Assembly: GCF_023920705.1 (NCBI RefSeq)
Contig: NZ_CP094657.1
Coordinates: 558,001-622,000, forward strand
DNA from: Acinetobacter sp. XS-4
Lineage (GTDB): Bacteria > Pseudomonadota > Gammaproteobacteria > Pseudomonadales > Moraxellaceae
Direction of reading: 5' to 3'
DNA: 64,000 nt
Shown: positions 16,448 through 23,289 of the stretch, piece by piece
Position numbering within the stretch: position 1 is the first letter of the stretch
Layout: each line of letters begins with the position of its first letter
Program-made: the position numbers and the translations under genes
The notes under the pieces: model-generated
What the model saw: only the letters and a program-made list of their open reading frames with translations
The model's database searches: none
Told to the model about the DNA's origin: nothing

Positions 16448-16889
16448 AATTAATAGAGTTATCAAAAATATGTAAGCCCAGTTTTAATTTATATTAAAGT
16501 TGTTTTGTATAACTATTAATAGCTCATAGACTCTTGATAGAGCGATTTAAAAACAATATTTGATATCTTGTGTCATAAAAAAATAGAGAGCTGTAAACGC
16601 AAATGAGAGCATTCTATAGCTACTGGTAAATAACTTAAGATTTTCTAAAAATGCCCTTGGTATTGTATATCCGTTAAATATGTGGAGAAATAGGCGGTAT
16701 ATATCAAAAAGTGCCCCCATACCCCTTATGCTCCGATTGCTAGGCTAGTTTTTCAGGAAGGAAGTTTTTTTATTTAAAATTTTGATTGTTGCGTATTCAC
16801 TTCAGGGAGTAATTGTAATCAGTGGGGACATATCCTCCACGCCCTCGGTAACTTTCATTGTGTATCAGATATTATACAGTCGGTTGGAT

Positions 16890-16964
16890 GCTGGCTGAAC
16901 ATGTAACTTGGTTACGAAGATGAGTCATAACTACTATGGTTAGCCGTTACAAGTTCAGCCCAGC
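16890..16964. repeat. Long hairpin, origin-like or structured RNA
   Basis: GCTGG-CTGAAC-a-TGTAAC (16890-16907) pairs with GTTACA-a-GTTCAG-c-CCAGC (16946-16964). This gives 17 pairs interrupted by one A-A mismatch and one bulged C, with a 38-base apical region. Such a stem in AT-rich DNA is unlikely to be chance. Near a Gp2-type replication gene it could be a nick or single-strand origin, or it may fold as RNA. Confidence 0.55.
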
Positions 16965-16965
16965 T

Positions 16966-17001
16966 TATTTAACTGTTATTAGTTATAGAAACAGTTAAAT
17001 A
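16966..17001. repeat. 12-bp perfect inverted repeat
   Basis: TATTTAACTGTT (16966-16977) and AACAGTTAAATA (16990-17001) surround a 12-base loop. It directly abuts the hairpin ending at 16964, so the two would stack as adjacent stems. No U-tract follows, which argues against a simple terminator. Confidence 0.6.
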
Positions 17002-17056
17002 GAGTGGATATTTACGGTATATTTTATATAACTAATTGATATTAATGAGTATAAAT

Positions 17057-17085
17057 TTGACAGGAGGCTAAAAGTGTGCTATGAT
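17057..17085 (+). promoter_or_regulatory. Near-consensus strong promoter
   Basis: TTGACA (17057-17062), a 17-base spacer ending TGC (an extended -10) and TATGAT (17080-17085) form the best promoter in the island. Transcription would start near 17092 and run rightward into DNA without a convincing gene. Confidence 0.75.
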
Positions 17086-17091
17086 AAATCG

Positions 17092-17440
17092 TGATTTGCA
17101 GGAAGGGGCTTATCTGCTATTTCCTTTATGGTTTGGAAACCATTAACATACCTAACGGTACGTTAACGGTTACGCTATCGCTTCCACGTTACCAACCATT
17201 ACCTTCTTTTCCACTACGAAAACTATTTCAACTCCCTACGGGTCGTTTCATAGTTTTCTACGTTCTTTTCTTTATTACAGTCATAAAAGAACTACGTTCC
17301 CTCTGATGAGGTCACTTATTCTATTATTTCTTATTTTATTTTTATCATTATTATTTCGTTCCGCTAAGGCGTCACTCAAAATAACTATATCTTTCTTTAA
17401 ATTTCTCTTTTCTTTAGAAAGAAAGGGTATATAGATTCTT
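17092..17440 (+). ncRNA. Candidate non-coding transcript behind the strong promoter
   Basis: No credible coding frame follows the promoter: the longest frame starts with a GTG at the transcription start and has odd composition. The DNA shows repeated foldable units: ATGGTTT-gg-AAACCAT (17128-17143), GAAAACTAT with ATAGTTTTC (17218-17226 and 17250-17258) and CTTTCTTT with AAAGAAAG (17391-17398 and 17418-17425), the last followed by T-rich sequence. ACG-containing words such as CTACG recur along it. A regulatory or structural RNA is a reasonable reading. The 3' end is uncertain, and nothing further is seen from 17440 to 17764. Confidence 0.4.
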
Positions 17441-17764
17441 TTTCCTTATGTTTAAATTATGGTGGTTAATAGATAATAAGTGTGAAAATATTTAACTAAG
17501 GGTAGAAAGGGAAAGAAATAGTTTTAGAGGAATTTTGTTTTATAATAATTGTAATTTTTATTAGGTTTTTTTTAGTATGTTTTCAAATATTAATTACTCA
17601 AGAAAACTGCATTAGCTCTTGCGTGTAATACTTACTAAGCTCCAGAAATTAATAAGACTCGATGCTAATCATATCGAATCTTATTAATTTCGGGAATGAA
17701 AATCTAAGATATTTACTCAACCATTTTTATAAATTTAGTTAAACAGGCACTATTTAATTAGAAA

Positions 17765-18484
17765 TCATGATCTATTTGTCTTCTTAAATTCTTTAGCAAC
17801 CTTATGTGCTTTGAATAATGAGAAGCCTACTGTGCCATAACCAGCTAATAAAGGGTTATGTCTTTCTAAGTAACGTGCTACTGAGTCTGTCGATACTTCT
17901 ACAGCTACTGTCCACACTCGGCTTTCATTTCTATCTGGGTTAATGAAATTATCGGTTGTAGAATCTAAATCTTCGACTGTCGTATTAAGCATCAATTTAA
18001 TTTCAGCTTTATCGTATTCAACTGACGTTAATCTTTTTATATCTATAAATGTTTCTTTGCTTAAAAATAGATGAAAATCTTGTCCTCTCAAAATATTTGG
18101 AGATTCATCTTTTAGGTAAGCAAGATTTTTATAGGCAACATTGTCTGTAGTTATTTTTTGAAAATCTGTAGATGGAATTAAACTGATTCCGACTGGTATG
18201 TTGTTCATTTGAAAATCAAGATTATCAAGTTCTGCTGTTATTCGATCAATCATTCTGAAATATTCTGTAAATTCAATTTTAGCTATAGAGCACAGCATAA
18301 AAATAAAATCAACATTTATAGCAGCTTCCCCACGTTCCATATTTCCATACGTTGCTTGTGCTATACCGAAGATCTTTGCAATCTCATTTTGCTGTAAACC
18401 AACCTGTGAACGTATAGTTGATAGCAGAAAGCCTGAAATTGCTCCTAAAGATGTTACGTATTCAAATTTTTCTTGTTGGTTCAT
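17765..18484 (-). CDS. XRE-type helix-turn-helix regulator, 239 aa
   Basis: Residues about 15-70 form an XRE/Cro-like HTH (STIRSQVGLQQNEIAKIFGI, then AQATYGNMERGEAAIN). The ~165-residue remainder is an uncharacterised domain, perhaps for ligand binding or oligomerisation. The ATG follows AGGAGAT, and a TATAAT box lies on the minus strand at 18513-18508. It diverges from the 426-aa gene across 180 bases, the usual layout for a repressor of its neighbour and itself. It is the likely lifestyle or expression switch of this end of the island, by inference. Confidence 0.9.
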   Translation of the reverse strand: MNQQEKFEYVTSLGAISGFLLSTIRSQVGLQQNEIAKIFGIAQATYGNMERGEAAINVDFIFMLCSIAKIEFTEYFRMIDRITAELDNLDFQMNNIPVGISLIPSTDFQKITTDNVAYKNLAYLKDESPNILRGQDFHLFLSKETFIDIKRLTSVEYDKAEIKLMLNTTVEDLDSTTDNFINPDRNESRVWTVAVEVSTDSVARYLERHNPLLAGYGTVGFSLFKAHKVAKEFKKTNRS

Positions 18485-18579
18485 CGGTATCTCCTAGTCA
18501 TGCAACTATTATAGCACTTTTTTGGTTTTTAACAGTAAAAGCAATTTAAACATTTTTTATGATTAAAGCAGAAATTCTG

Positions 18580-18608
18580 TTGCAAGCAGTTTTTTCTGTG
18601 TGTATAGT
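18580..18608 (+). promoter_or_regulatory. Promoter of the 426-aa gene
   Basis: TTGCAA (18580-18585) and TATAGT (18603-18608) are 17 bases apart with a TG just before the -10. The start would be near 18615, at the edge of the palindrome at 18618-18627. Confidence 0.6.
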
Positions 18609-18617
18609 CGCCTTATC

Positions 18618-18627
18618 CCTGATCAGG
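18618..18627. promoter_or_regulatory. Palindrome CCTGATCAGG, candidate operator
   Basis: This perfect 10-bp palindrome lies just after the -10 box of the rightward promoter, where a bound repressor would block initiation. The XRE protein encoded divergently is the obvious candidate ligand. The link is inference. Confidence 0.5.
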
Positions 18628-18664
18628 AATATCTTTTTAAAACTATTCCAAGAGGAAAAATTAA

Positions 18665-19945
18665 ATGACGATCGAACAACTCCAAGCTTTAGTTGCTGCC
18701 AACGTTGCCAATGAAGAACAAATCGCTGAATTAAAACGTTTACAAGATGAGCAACAAAACCTAGCAGCCGATGATGATGCACCTACAGACATTCAAACTA
18801 TTAATCAAACTGAAGCTGAAGCAGCATTAGAAAAAGTTAGCTACATTCATCAAAATGAACAAACAGCTTCATTACTAACTAGTTTTTTTGAGCAACAAAA
18901 ACGTTTCATTCCCTTGATTGAGGATTCAGCTTTACAAGATATGCTTGCAGTTTCACAGCTTGCGAATGCGTACTGTAAAGGCTATCACCATGCACTAGCT
19001 TATAAAGTAACTGATAAGACAATGGCTGAACTACTTGTAGGTATACGCTGTGCTTTAGACTTTGATGCTGTGATTTCAGACCGAGAAGACTCTTATCAAA
19101 TTCAAGTCGAGAAGCTTAAATCTCCATACGCGACACATGGCATTGTCACCGATGGCAATATGACAAATTCACCATTTCGTTCACATTCTAATAAGGCTGA
19201 CATTAAACATGGATCAACCTTTATTGCTACTACTGGTGAATTACAGTACGTACATGCAAAGCAGCCTTCATTAGTTGCCTATGTGAAAGATGATATTGAG
19301 TTTGTAAAAGAGGATGTGAAACGTGAAGATTTCACGAAAATTAACCCTAAAACAGATATTGGTATCCTGATGCATAAAGTTCTACGTCAGAACTGGCGTG
19401 ATGATTTAAACAGTATTATCAAGGAGTATTTAAGCAGTAAAGAAATTGATGAGCTAACGGCTGACTTAGTAGCTGAAACGGCTAAAGCATGGAAGCCATT
19501 TCTAGTGATTGCCAAGATGATTTCAGATGAAGTATTTAAAAACGTATATAGCATGATGCAGAAGTATACAGCTCAATGCTCTTTACCAGACATTTTCAAA
19601 GTATGCGTAGCAATTAAATTAGCTTTACCATCATTCAAAGCATTGATCGAAGAGTACGGTTTTCAACGTAGTTTGAACCAGAAATTGATTGATAAATGGC
19701 TTGATCATTACGGACAAAAATTATCTCCAAGCTTAACTAAAAAGGCTTTAGATGATGCACAGCTTAAATCTGAATCAAACCAATTCTGCTTTGGGGTGAA
19801 TACAACTGGGTACAAAATTGCTGATCTTGAAAACTTGGTAACTAAAATACTGGCAACTAAACCTGAGCGTGTGGAGTCGCTTGAAAATGCTATGCTTGAA
19901 CATGCTGCTAGTACAAAGAAAGCAGAGGTAATAAAAGCAGCCTAA
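18665..19945 (+). CDS. Unknown 426-aa soluble protein
   Basis: I do not recognise this protein. It starts at an ATG behind AAGAGG with an acidic, Gln/Ala-rich coiled-coil-like N-terminus (about residues 1-70) and continues as a largely helical soluble protein without membrane segments or evident catalytic motifs. The segment MTNSPFRSHSNKADIKHGST (about residues 166-185) is the most distinctive. Codon use looks closer to the core genome than to the AT-rich cargo. It is the last island gene, divergent from the XRE regulator and followed by its own terminator, so it is probably regulated by it. Confidence 0.85.
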   Translation: MTIEQLQALVAANVANEEQIAELKRLQDEQQNLAADDDAPTDIQTINQTEAEAALEKVSYIHQNEQTASLLTSFFEQQKRFIPLIEDSALQDMLAVSQLANAYCKGYHHALAYKVTDKTMAELLVGIRCALDFDAVISDREDSYQIQVEKLKSPYATHGIVTDGNMTNSPFRSHSNKADIKHGSTFIATTGELQYVHAKQPSLVAYVKDDIEFVKEDVKREDFTKINPKTDIGILMHKVLRQNWRDDLNSIIKEYLSSKEIDELTADLVAETAKAWKPFLVIAKMISDEVFKNVYSMMQKYTAQCSLPDIFKVCVAIKLALPSFKALIEEYGFQRSLNQKLIDKWLDHYGQKLSPSLTKKALDDAQLKSESNQFCFGVNTTGYKIADLENLVTKILATKPERVESLENAMLEHAASTKKAEVIKAA

Positions 19946-19959
19946 ATCGCTTTAAATCT

Positions 19960-19995
19960 AAAAGCCCCGTTGGTTTCTAATCATCGGGGCTTTTT
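19960..19995 (+). terminator. Terminator of the 426-aa gene
   Basis: AAAAGCCCCG (19960-19969) pairs with CGGGGCTTTT across a 15-base loop and ends in a T-run, immediately after the stop codon. Confidence 0.92.
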
Positions 19996-20162
19996 CTTAT
20001 TTATCTTCATCCTTTTTCAGTTTCACTAGATAGGTATTTGAAGCTGCTATTCGATTGAAACGGCAAATGTAAATCCCTCTTTTTTGTTTTGTCTGAAGGT
20101 ACATGATTAGAGTAATGTACTGTTTGGATAAATAATAATCACTTGATCATGGTTAGTAGAAT

Positions 20163-20183
20163 AAACATCCATAAAGACATCCA
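20163..20183 (+). repeat. Paired AAACATCCA-type repeats, possible integrase arm sites (right)
   Basis: AAACATCCA (20163-20171) and AGACATCCA (20175-20183) mirror the left-end pair at 1209-1229 with the same 12-base phase. An inverted pair GTACAT/ATGTAC (20099-20104 and 20115-20120) is the only other structure in 19996-20238. Confidence 0.6.
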
Positions 20184-20238
20184 ATATAAAATTCTTATTA
20201 AAATTGTTTTTTATTATCAAAGAGATGTAAGCATAAAC

Positions 20239-20326
20239 CGAGTCCGACCCTCGGGACCATATTCAGAATCTTACGATTCTACAAAAACCCCTAAGCTAAC
20301 GGCTTAGGGGTTTTTTGTTTTAGAAA
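20239..20326 (+). repeat. Right attachment repeat (attR)
   Basis: This is the second copy of the tRNA-Leu 3' segment plus terminator (see 1035-1122). The upstream part of the tRNA is absent, so no second tRNA gene exists here. The contained hairpin (20285-20313) is a functional-looking terminator copy that would stop transcription leaving the island. Confidence 0.93.
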
Positions 20327-20451
20327 TTTTTGACGGAATTTTGATAATATATGATGAAGCAAAGCTGATTCAGTTGTACCGTCAAACACGTGAAGAAATG
20401 CGTTCTGGGTTAGTCTCTATTGCTGAGACTTATGCAAATCAATTTAAATAA
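20326..20451 (+). pseudogene. Gene remnant directly right of attR
   Basis: An open frame runs out of the attachment repeat and encodes ~40 residues including YDEAKLIQLYRQTREEMRSG and LVSIAETYANQFK, then stops at 20449-20451. The sequence has normal protein-like composition but no start or 5' part. It looks like the tail of a gene cut off by an earlier integration or deletion. I cannot identify the family. Confidence 0.45.
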
Positions 20452-20462
20452 AATACTTCAAA

Positions 20463-21446
20463 ATGACCTTAAATAATTTAAAGAAAATCCTCTTATGGGT
20501 TTTAGTACTCATATTTGTTCTTATTGTATGGATAAAGTTTCCTCTGATTTTTAAAGAGTGGGTATTTAAACTATTAGTTAAGCCTCCTTTTACTCCAGAG
20601 GCATTTACTTCATTAGGTCCAATAGGTGACATTTTTGGAGCATTAACTGCGCTTTTAACATCTCTCACGTTAATAATTGTTATTTATACAGCCTATTTGC
20701 AGAGACAAGCTAATATACATGCAAGAGACGCAATGGCGGAACAGCTTAGGCAAGCAGGAAAGGCAGCAAAAAATCAGCTTGAACAAGCAAAAGAAGCTAC
20801 AAAAGAACAGCTTGAACAGGCTAGAGAATCAACAACTCAACAATTAGATCTAGCCCAATCAACTCATCGTGCTCAACTTAAGGAAACAATATATTCAAAT
20901 TTTATAAATACTTATAATTCTTTAATAAATTATAAACTTGCAAAATATAATTCGATTCAGATTTTCATTGATGGGCGAGTTTGGCATTCTGAGGAAATAT
21001 TTAAAGAAATTGCACTTTATTTTTTAGGCCAGCGCCGAATATTTGACCTTAAATTGTCGAGAAGTGAAATAGGTGCCTTATATAATAAAACTTTAGATAA
21101 TATTGCGGGTGCTGATAAAGGATTAAATGAAATCAATAGTTATTTTCTTTTATATCAAAGTATTTATGATTTAATTAATAACTCAGAAATCTCTGAAGAA
21201 GAGAACGTTTTTTTTAGGAAAACTACATCAAATACGATGTCTAATCATGAGCAGTTAACTTTATTATGGGCTGCTACATACTTTGAAGATTGTCATGAGT
21301 TAGTAAAAAATACTGGTATTTTTTCCCAATTTTACCCCGATGAACTAATACCTTTTTTAGTTACTTTTTTTGAAAAATCATGTTTTAGTCATCCCGATAC
21401 TCTAAGTAAATGGGATCAATATCTAAATAACCAAAAACCGACCTAA
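20463..21446 (+). CDS. Two-TM coiled-coil protein, possibly abortive-infection (PutAbiC-like)
   Basis: Two membrane helices (about residues 8-28 and 55-76, the second in LGPIGDIFGALTALLTSLTL) are followed by a coiled coil with an 11-residue period (QLEQAKEATKE, QLEQARESTTQ, QLDLAQSTHRA; about residues 105-140) and a ~190-residue helical C-terminal region. The GDIFGALTA turn before the second helix and the overall layout recall putative phage abortive-infection proteins, but the match is weak by eye. It lies 137 bases right of attR, outside the island proper, in a pocket of AT-rich accessory DNA that may be left from an earlier insertion. Confidence 0.8.
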   Translation: MTLNNLKKILLWVLVLIFVLIVWIKFPLIFKEWVFKLLVKPPFTPEAFTSLGPIGDIFGALTALLTSLTLIIVIYTAYLQRQANIHARDAMAEQLRQAGKAAKNQLEQAKEATKEQLEQARESTTQQLDLAQSTHRAQLKETIYSNFINTYNSLINYKLAKYNSIQIFIDGRVWHSEEIFKEIALYFLGQRRIFDLKLSRSEIGALYNKTLDNIAGADKGLNEINSYFLLYQSIYDLINNSEISEEENVFFRKTTSNTMSNHEQLTLLWAATYFEDCHELVKNTGIFSQFYPDELIPFLVTFFEKSCFSHPDTLSKWDQYLNNQKPT

Positions 21447-21459
21447 GTCGGGTTTTTTT
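21438..21459. terminator. Bidirectional terminator overlapping the stop codon
   Basis: CCGAC (21438-21442) pairs with GTCGG (21447-21451) across CTAA, which contains the stop codon TAA of the preceding gene. T-runs on both strands let it serve the converging gene at 21463-21678 as well. Confidence 0.75.
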
Positions 21460-21462
21460 AAT

Positions 21463-21678
21463 TCATTTGGCATGAATCGTGCGATTAATGTTGACCACTT
21501 GGTGGTGTAGCGTGTTGATGATGGCGCTAAATTCTTGTTCTTTTAAACCATCATCGACTTTCATTTTTGAAAAAGCAAAAAGTAAGTTTTGAAGGTTCTC
21601 AAGTGGATATTCAGTTTCTTCCAATATTTCTTTAGCTGTCATTTTCTTTTGGCTTTTAACTTCTAGTGTTGAGTGCAT
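21463..21678 (-). CDS. Small conserved-looking protein, 71 aa
   Basis: The 71-aa protein starts MHSTLEVKSQKKMTAKEILE. I chose the ATG at 21678 because GGACAGAG lies just upstream; the frame extends eight codons further. It is soluble, helical and charged, with no motif I can name. It converges on the two-TM gene and shares its terminator. It marks the return to core-like DNA. Confidence 0.7.
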   Translation of the reverse strand: MHSTLEVKSQKKMTAKEILEETEYPLENLQNLLFAFSKMKVDDGLKEQEFSAIINTLHHQVVNINRTIHAK

Positions 21679-21950
21679 TTCTCTGTCCTGTCCATTAAAC
21701 AAGAAGCTATTTGTAAACTCGCATTTCTAACATCTTACAACTCTTTACCTTCAAACATTTGTTGTATTTTCCTAAAGCATACTCACTTTATGTATCTGAA
21801 AACCTTTAATTGAAACTTCACATTTCTATTTTGAAAAGAACGTTGCTCTTTTTATGTACTGTGTTAAAGTTTGTAGTAGATCATAATGATTATAAGTACA
21901 TTTTTTAAGAGCGGTTCCGACCAAAAACGACAAAATCTGTGAGGCGGGCA

Positions 21951-23222
21951 ATGACATTCCAGCGTTTAGAACTAAATCAGGTTGAGCAATTAAGTGCTTG
22001 TAGGATATCTCTGTTACTCGGATTAAATGCCGAGCAGAACTACATCGAGCAATTTTTCCGGTTTAGTCTTCGTCTTTTGAAGTGTAAAAAAGCCTTATTG
22101 ACTTTTAATCAGGAACCTTACTTTTGGCATCGTTGCCCCGAAGGTATGACTGCCATTTCTTTTAAGCCTTCGAAACATTTAAAACAGTGTTTTGCTAAAC
22201 AACAGATCATTAATCACTTACATCCTTTCTATCAAAACTTAACCAATTATTTAAAAGAACTAAACATTGAGTGCAGCAGGGCATTGGCCGTGCATCTTTT
22301 GCACCCTGATAAAACCTCTATGGGCTTCGCGGTCTTTTTCGATGATGACGCAGCTACATTTGAAGATGATGATATTCAATTACTGCTCGATTACTGTTCT
22401 ACTTTTATGCAGCAAGTCGAATTGAAGTTTAACTATGAAGAGTTAAACGAACTCTACGAACAACAAGTTGCGATTAATTCAAGTAAAACTAAATTTTTCT
22501 CGATTATTTCGCATGACTTACGAGCACCGTTTCATGGGTTACTCGGGTTTTCAGAGGTACTCGCCAAAGAGCGTGAAACTTTAGATGAGTCGAGTATTCA
22601 AAACATCGCAGATTATTTATATGACACCTCGCAATCGACTTATAACTTACTTGAAAGCCTACTGACATGGGCCATGGCAGAGGGTGGGCGTTTTGTTTAT
22701 CACCCAATTAATTTTAAGCTTAGACAAGTCAGCAATATCGTTTGTGATGTACTGCACACGTTAGCTTTAAAGAAAAATATTGAACTGGTTAATGATGTTC
22801 CAGATGATTTAAATATCTATGCCGATATCAATATGATGACCTCTGTAATTCAAAATCTGGTGTCAAACGCGCTGAAATTTACAGATATTGACGGATCGGG
22901 CAAAGTCTTTATTGAAGCCAGACAAGCTGACAAAGATATAGAAATAATAGTTCGAGACACTGGTCTAGGCATGACTGGGCAACAAATGGCAAATTTGTTC
23001 CATCCACGTATTACAGCCAGCTTTAAGGGAACCGCAGGTGAAAAAGGTGCGGGCTTAGGTTTGAGTCTTTGTAAGCGTTTTGTTGAGATTAATCAGGGGC
23101 AAATTGATGTCAGCTCAAAAGAAGGTGTAGGAACGACATTTAAAGTTTTATTGCCTTCGGCTCAGGAATGTCATGAGGTTCATGCAGAGCATCACTCTTC
23201 AGCGGAAGCAAAATTAGTCTAA
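21951..23222 (+). CDS. Soluble sensor histidine kinase
   Basis: The N-terminal ~170 residues lack membrane helices and resemble a GAF-type sensor. A HisKA helix follows with the phospho-acceptor H188 in SIISHDLRAP, then an ATPase domain with the N box (NLVSNALKFTD), DTGLGM and KGAGLGLSL. The protein would autophosphorylate in response to a cytoplasmic signal. No response regulator gene is adjacent, so its partner lies elsewhere. I start it at the ATG at 21951 behind GAGGCGGG, four codons inside a GTG-started frame. It reads toward glnE, 67 bases away. Confidence 0.9.
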   Translation: MTFQRLELNQVEQLSACRISLLLGLNAEQNYIEQFFRFSLRLLKCKKALLTFNQEPYFWHRCPEGMTAISFKPSKHLKQCFAKQQIINHLHPFYQNLTNYLKELNIECSRALAVHLLHPDKTSMGFAVFFDDDAATFEDDDIQLLLDYCSTFMQQVELKFNYEELNELYEQQVAINSSKTKFFSIISHDLRAPFHGLLGFSEVLAKERETLDESSIQNIADYLYDTSQSTYNLLESLLTWAMAEGGRFVYHPINFKLRQVSNIVCDVLHTLALKKNIELVNDVPDDLNIYADINMMTSVIQNLVSNALKFTDIDGSGKVFIEARQADKDIEIIVRDTGLGMTGQQMANLFHPRITASFKGTAGEKGAGLGLSLCKRFVEINQGQIDVSSKEGVGTTFKVLLPSAQECHEVHAEHHSSAEAKLV

Positions 23223-23289
23223 GCCCTTTTCCTACTGCTACTTGAACTGCTATAACTAAAAACAGAGTACGAGGAAAAGAGCTTTTTAT

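Larger units (their letters stand above)
1035..20326. mobile_element. Integrated genomic island at tRNA-Leu, about 19.2 kb
   Basis: The element is bounded by the 88-bp repeats at 1035-1122 and 20239-20326, and a tyrosine integrase begins 138 bases inside the left repeat. The cargo is much richer in A+T than the flanking glnE or trp regions. It includes a SIR2 protein, a PIN nuclease, membrane proteins, an XRE regulator and a broken Gp2-type replication protein. No capsid, tail, portal, terminase, conjugation or transposase gene is visible. It therefore resembles a defence or satellite-type island, not a prophage or ICE. Whether it can still excise is unknown. Confidence 0.92.

Noticed and set aside
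17091..17306. 71-aa frame starting with GTG
   Set aside because: Its start coincides with the predicted transcription start of the strong promoter, there is no ribosome site, and its composition (low-complexity hydrophobic, proline/leucine patches) is not protein-like. I prefer a non-coding transcript.
1123..20238. Island as a prophage or conjugative element
   Set aside because: No capsid, portal, terminase, tail, lysis, relaxase or type IV secretion genes are visible; only integrase, regulator and a broken replication-type gene remain.
20239..20259. Second tRNA-Leu gene at the right end
   Set aside because: Only the T-arm and acceptor 3' part are present; the anticodon, D-arm and promoter are missing, so it is an attachment repeat only.
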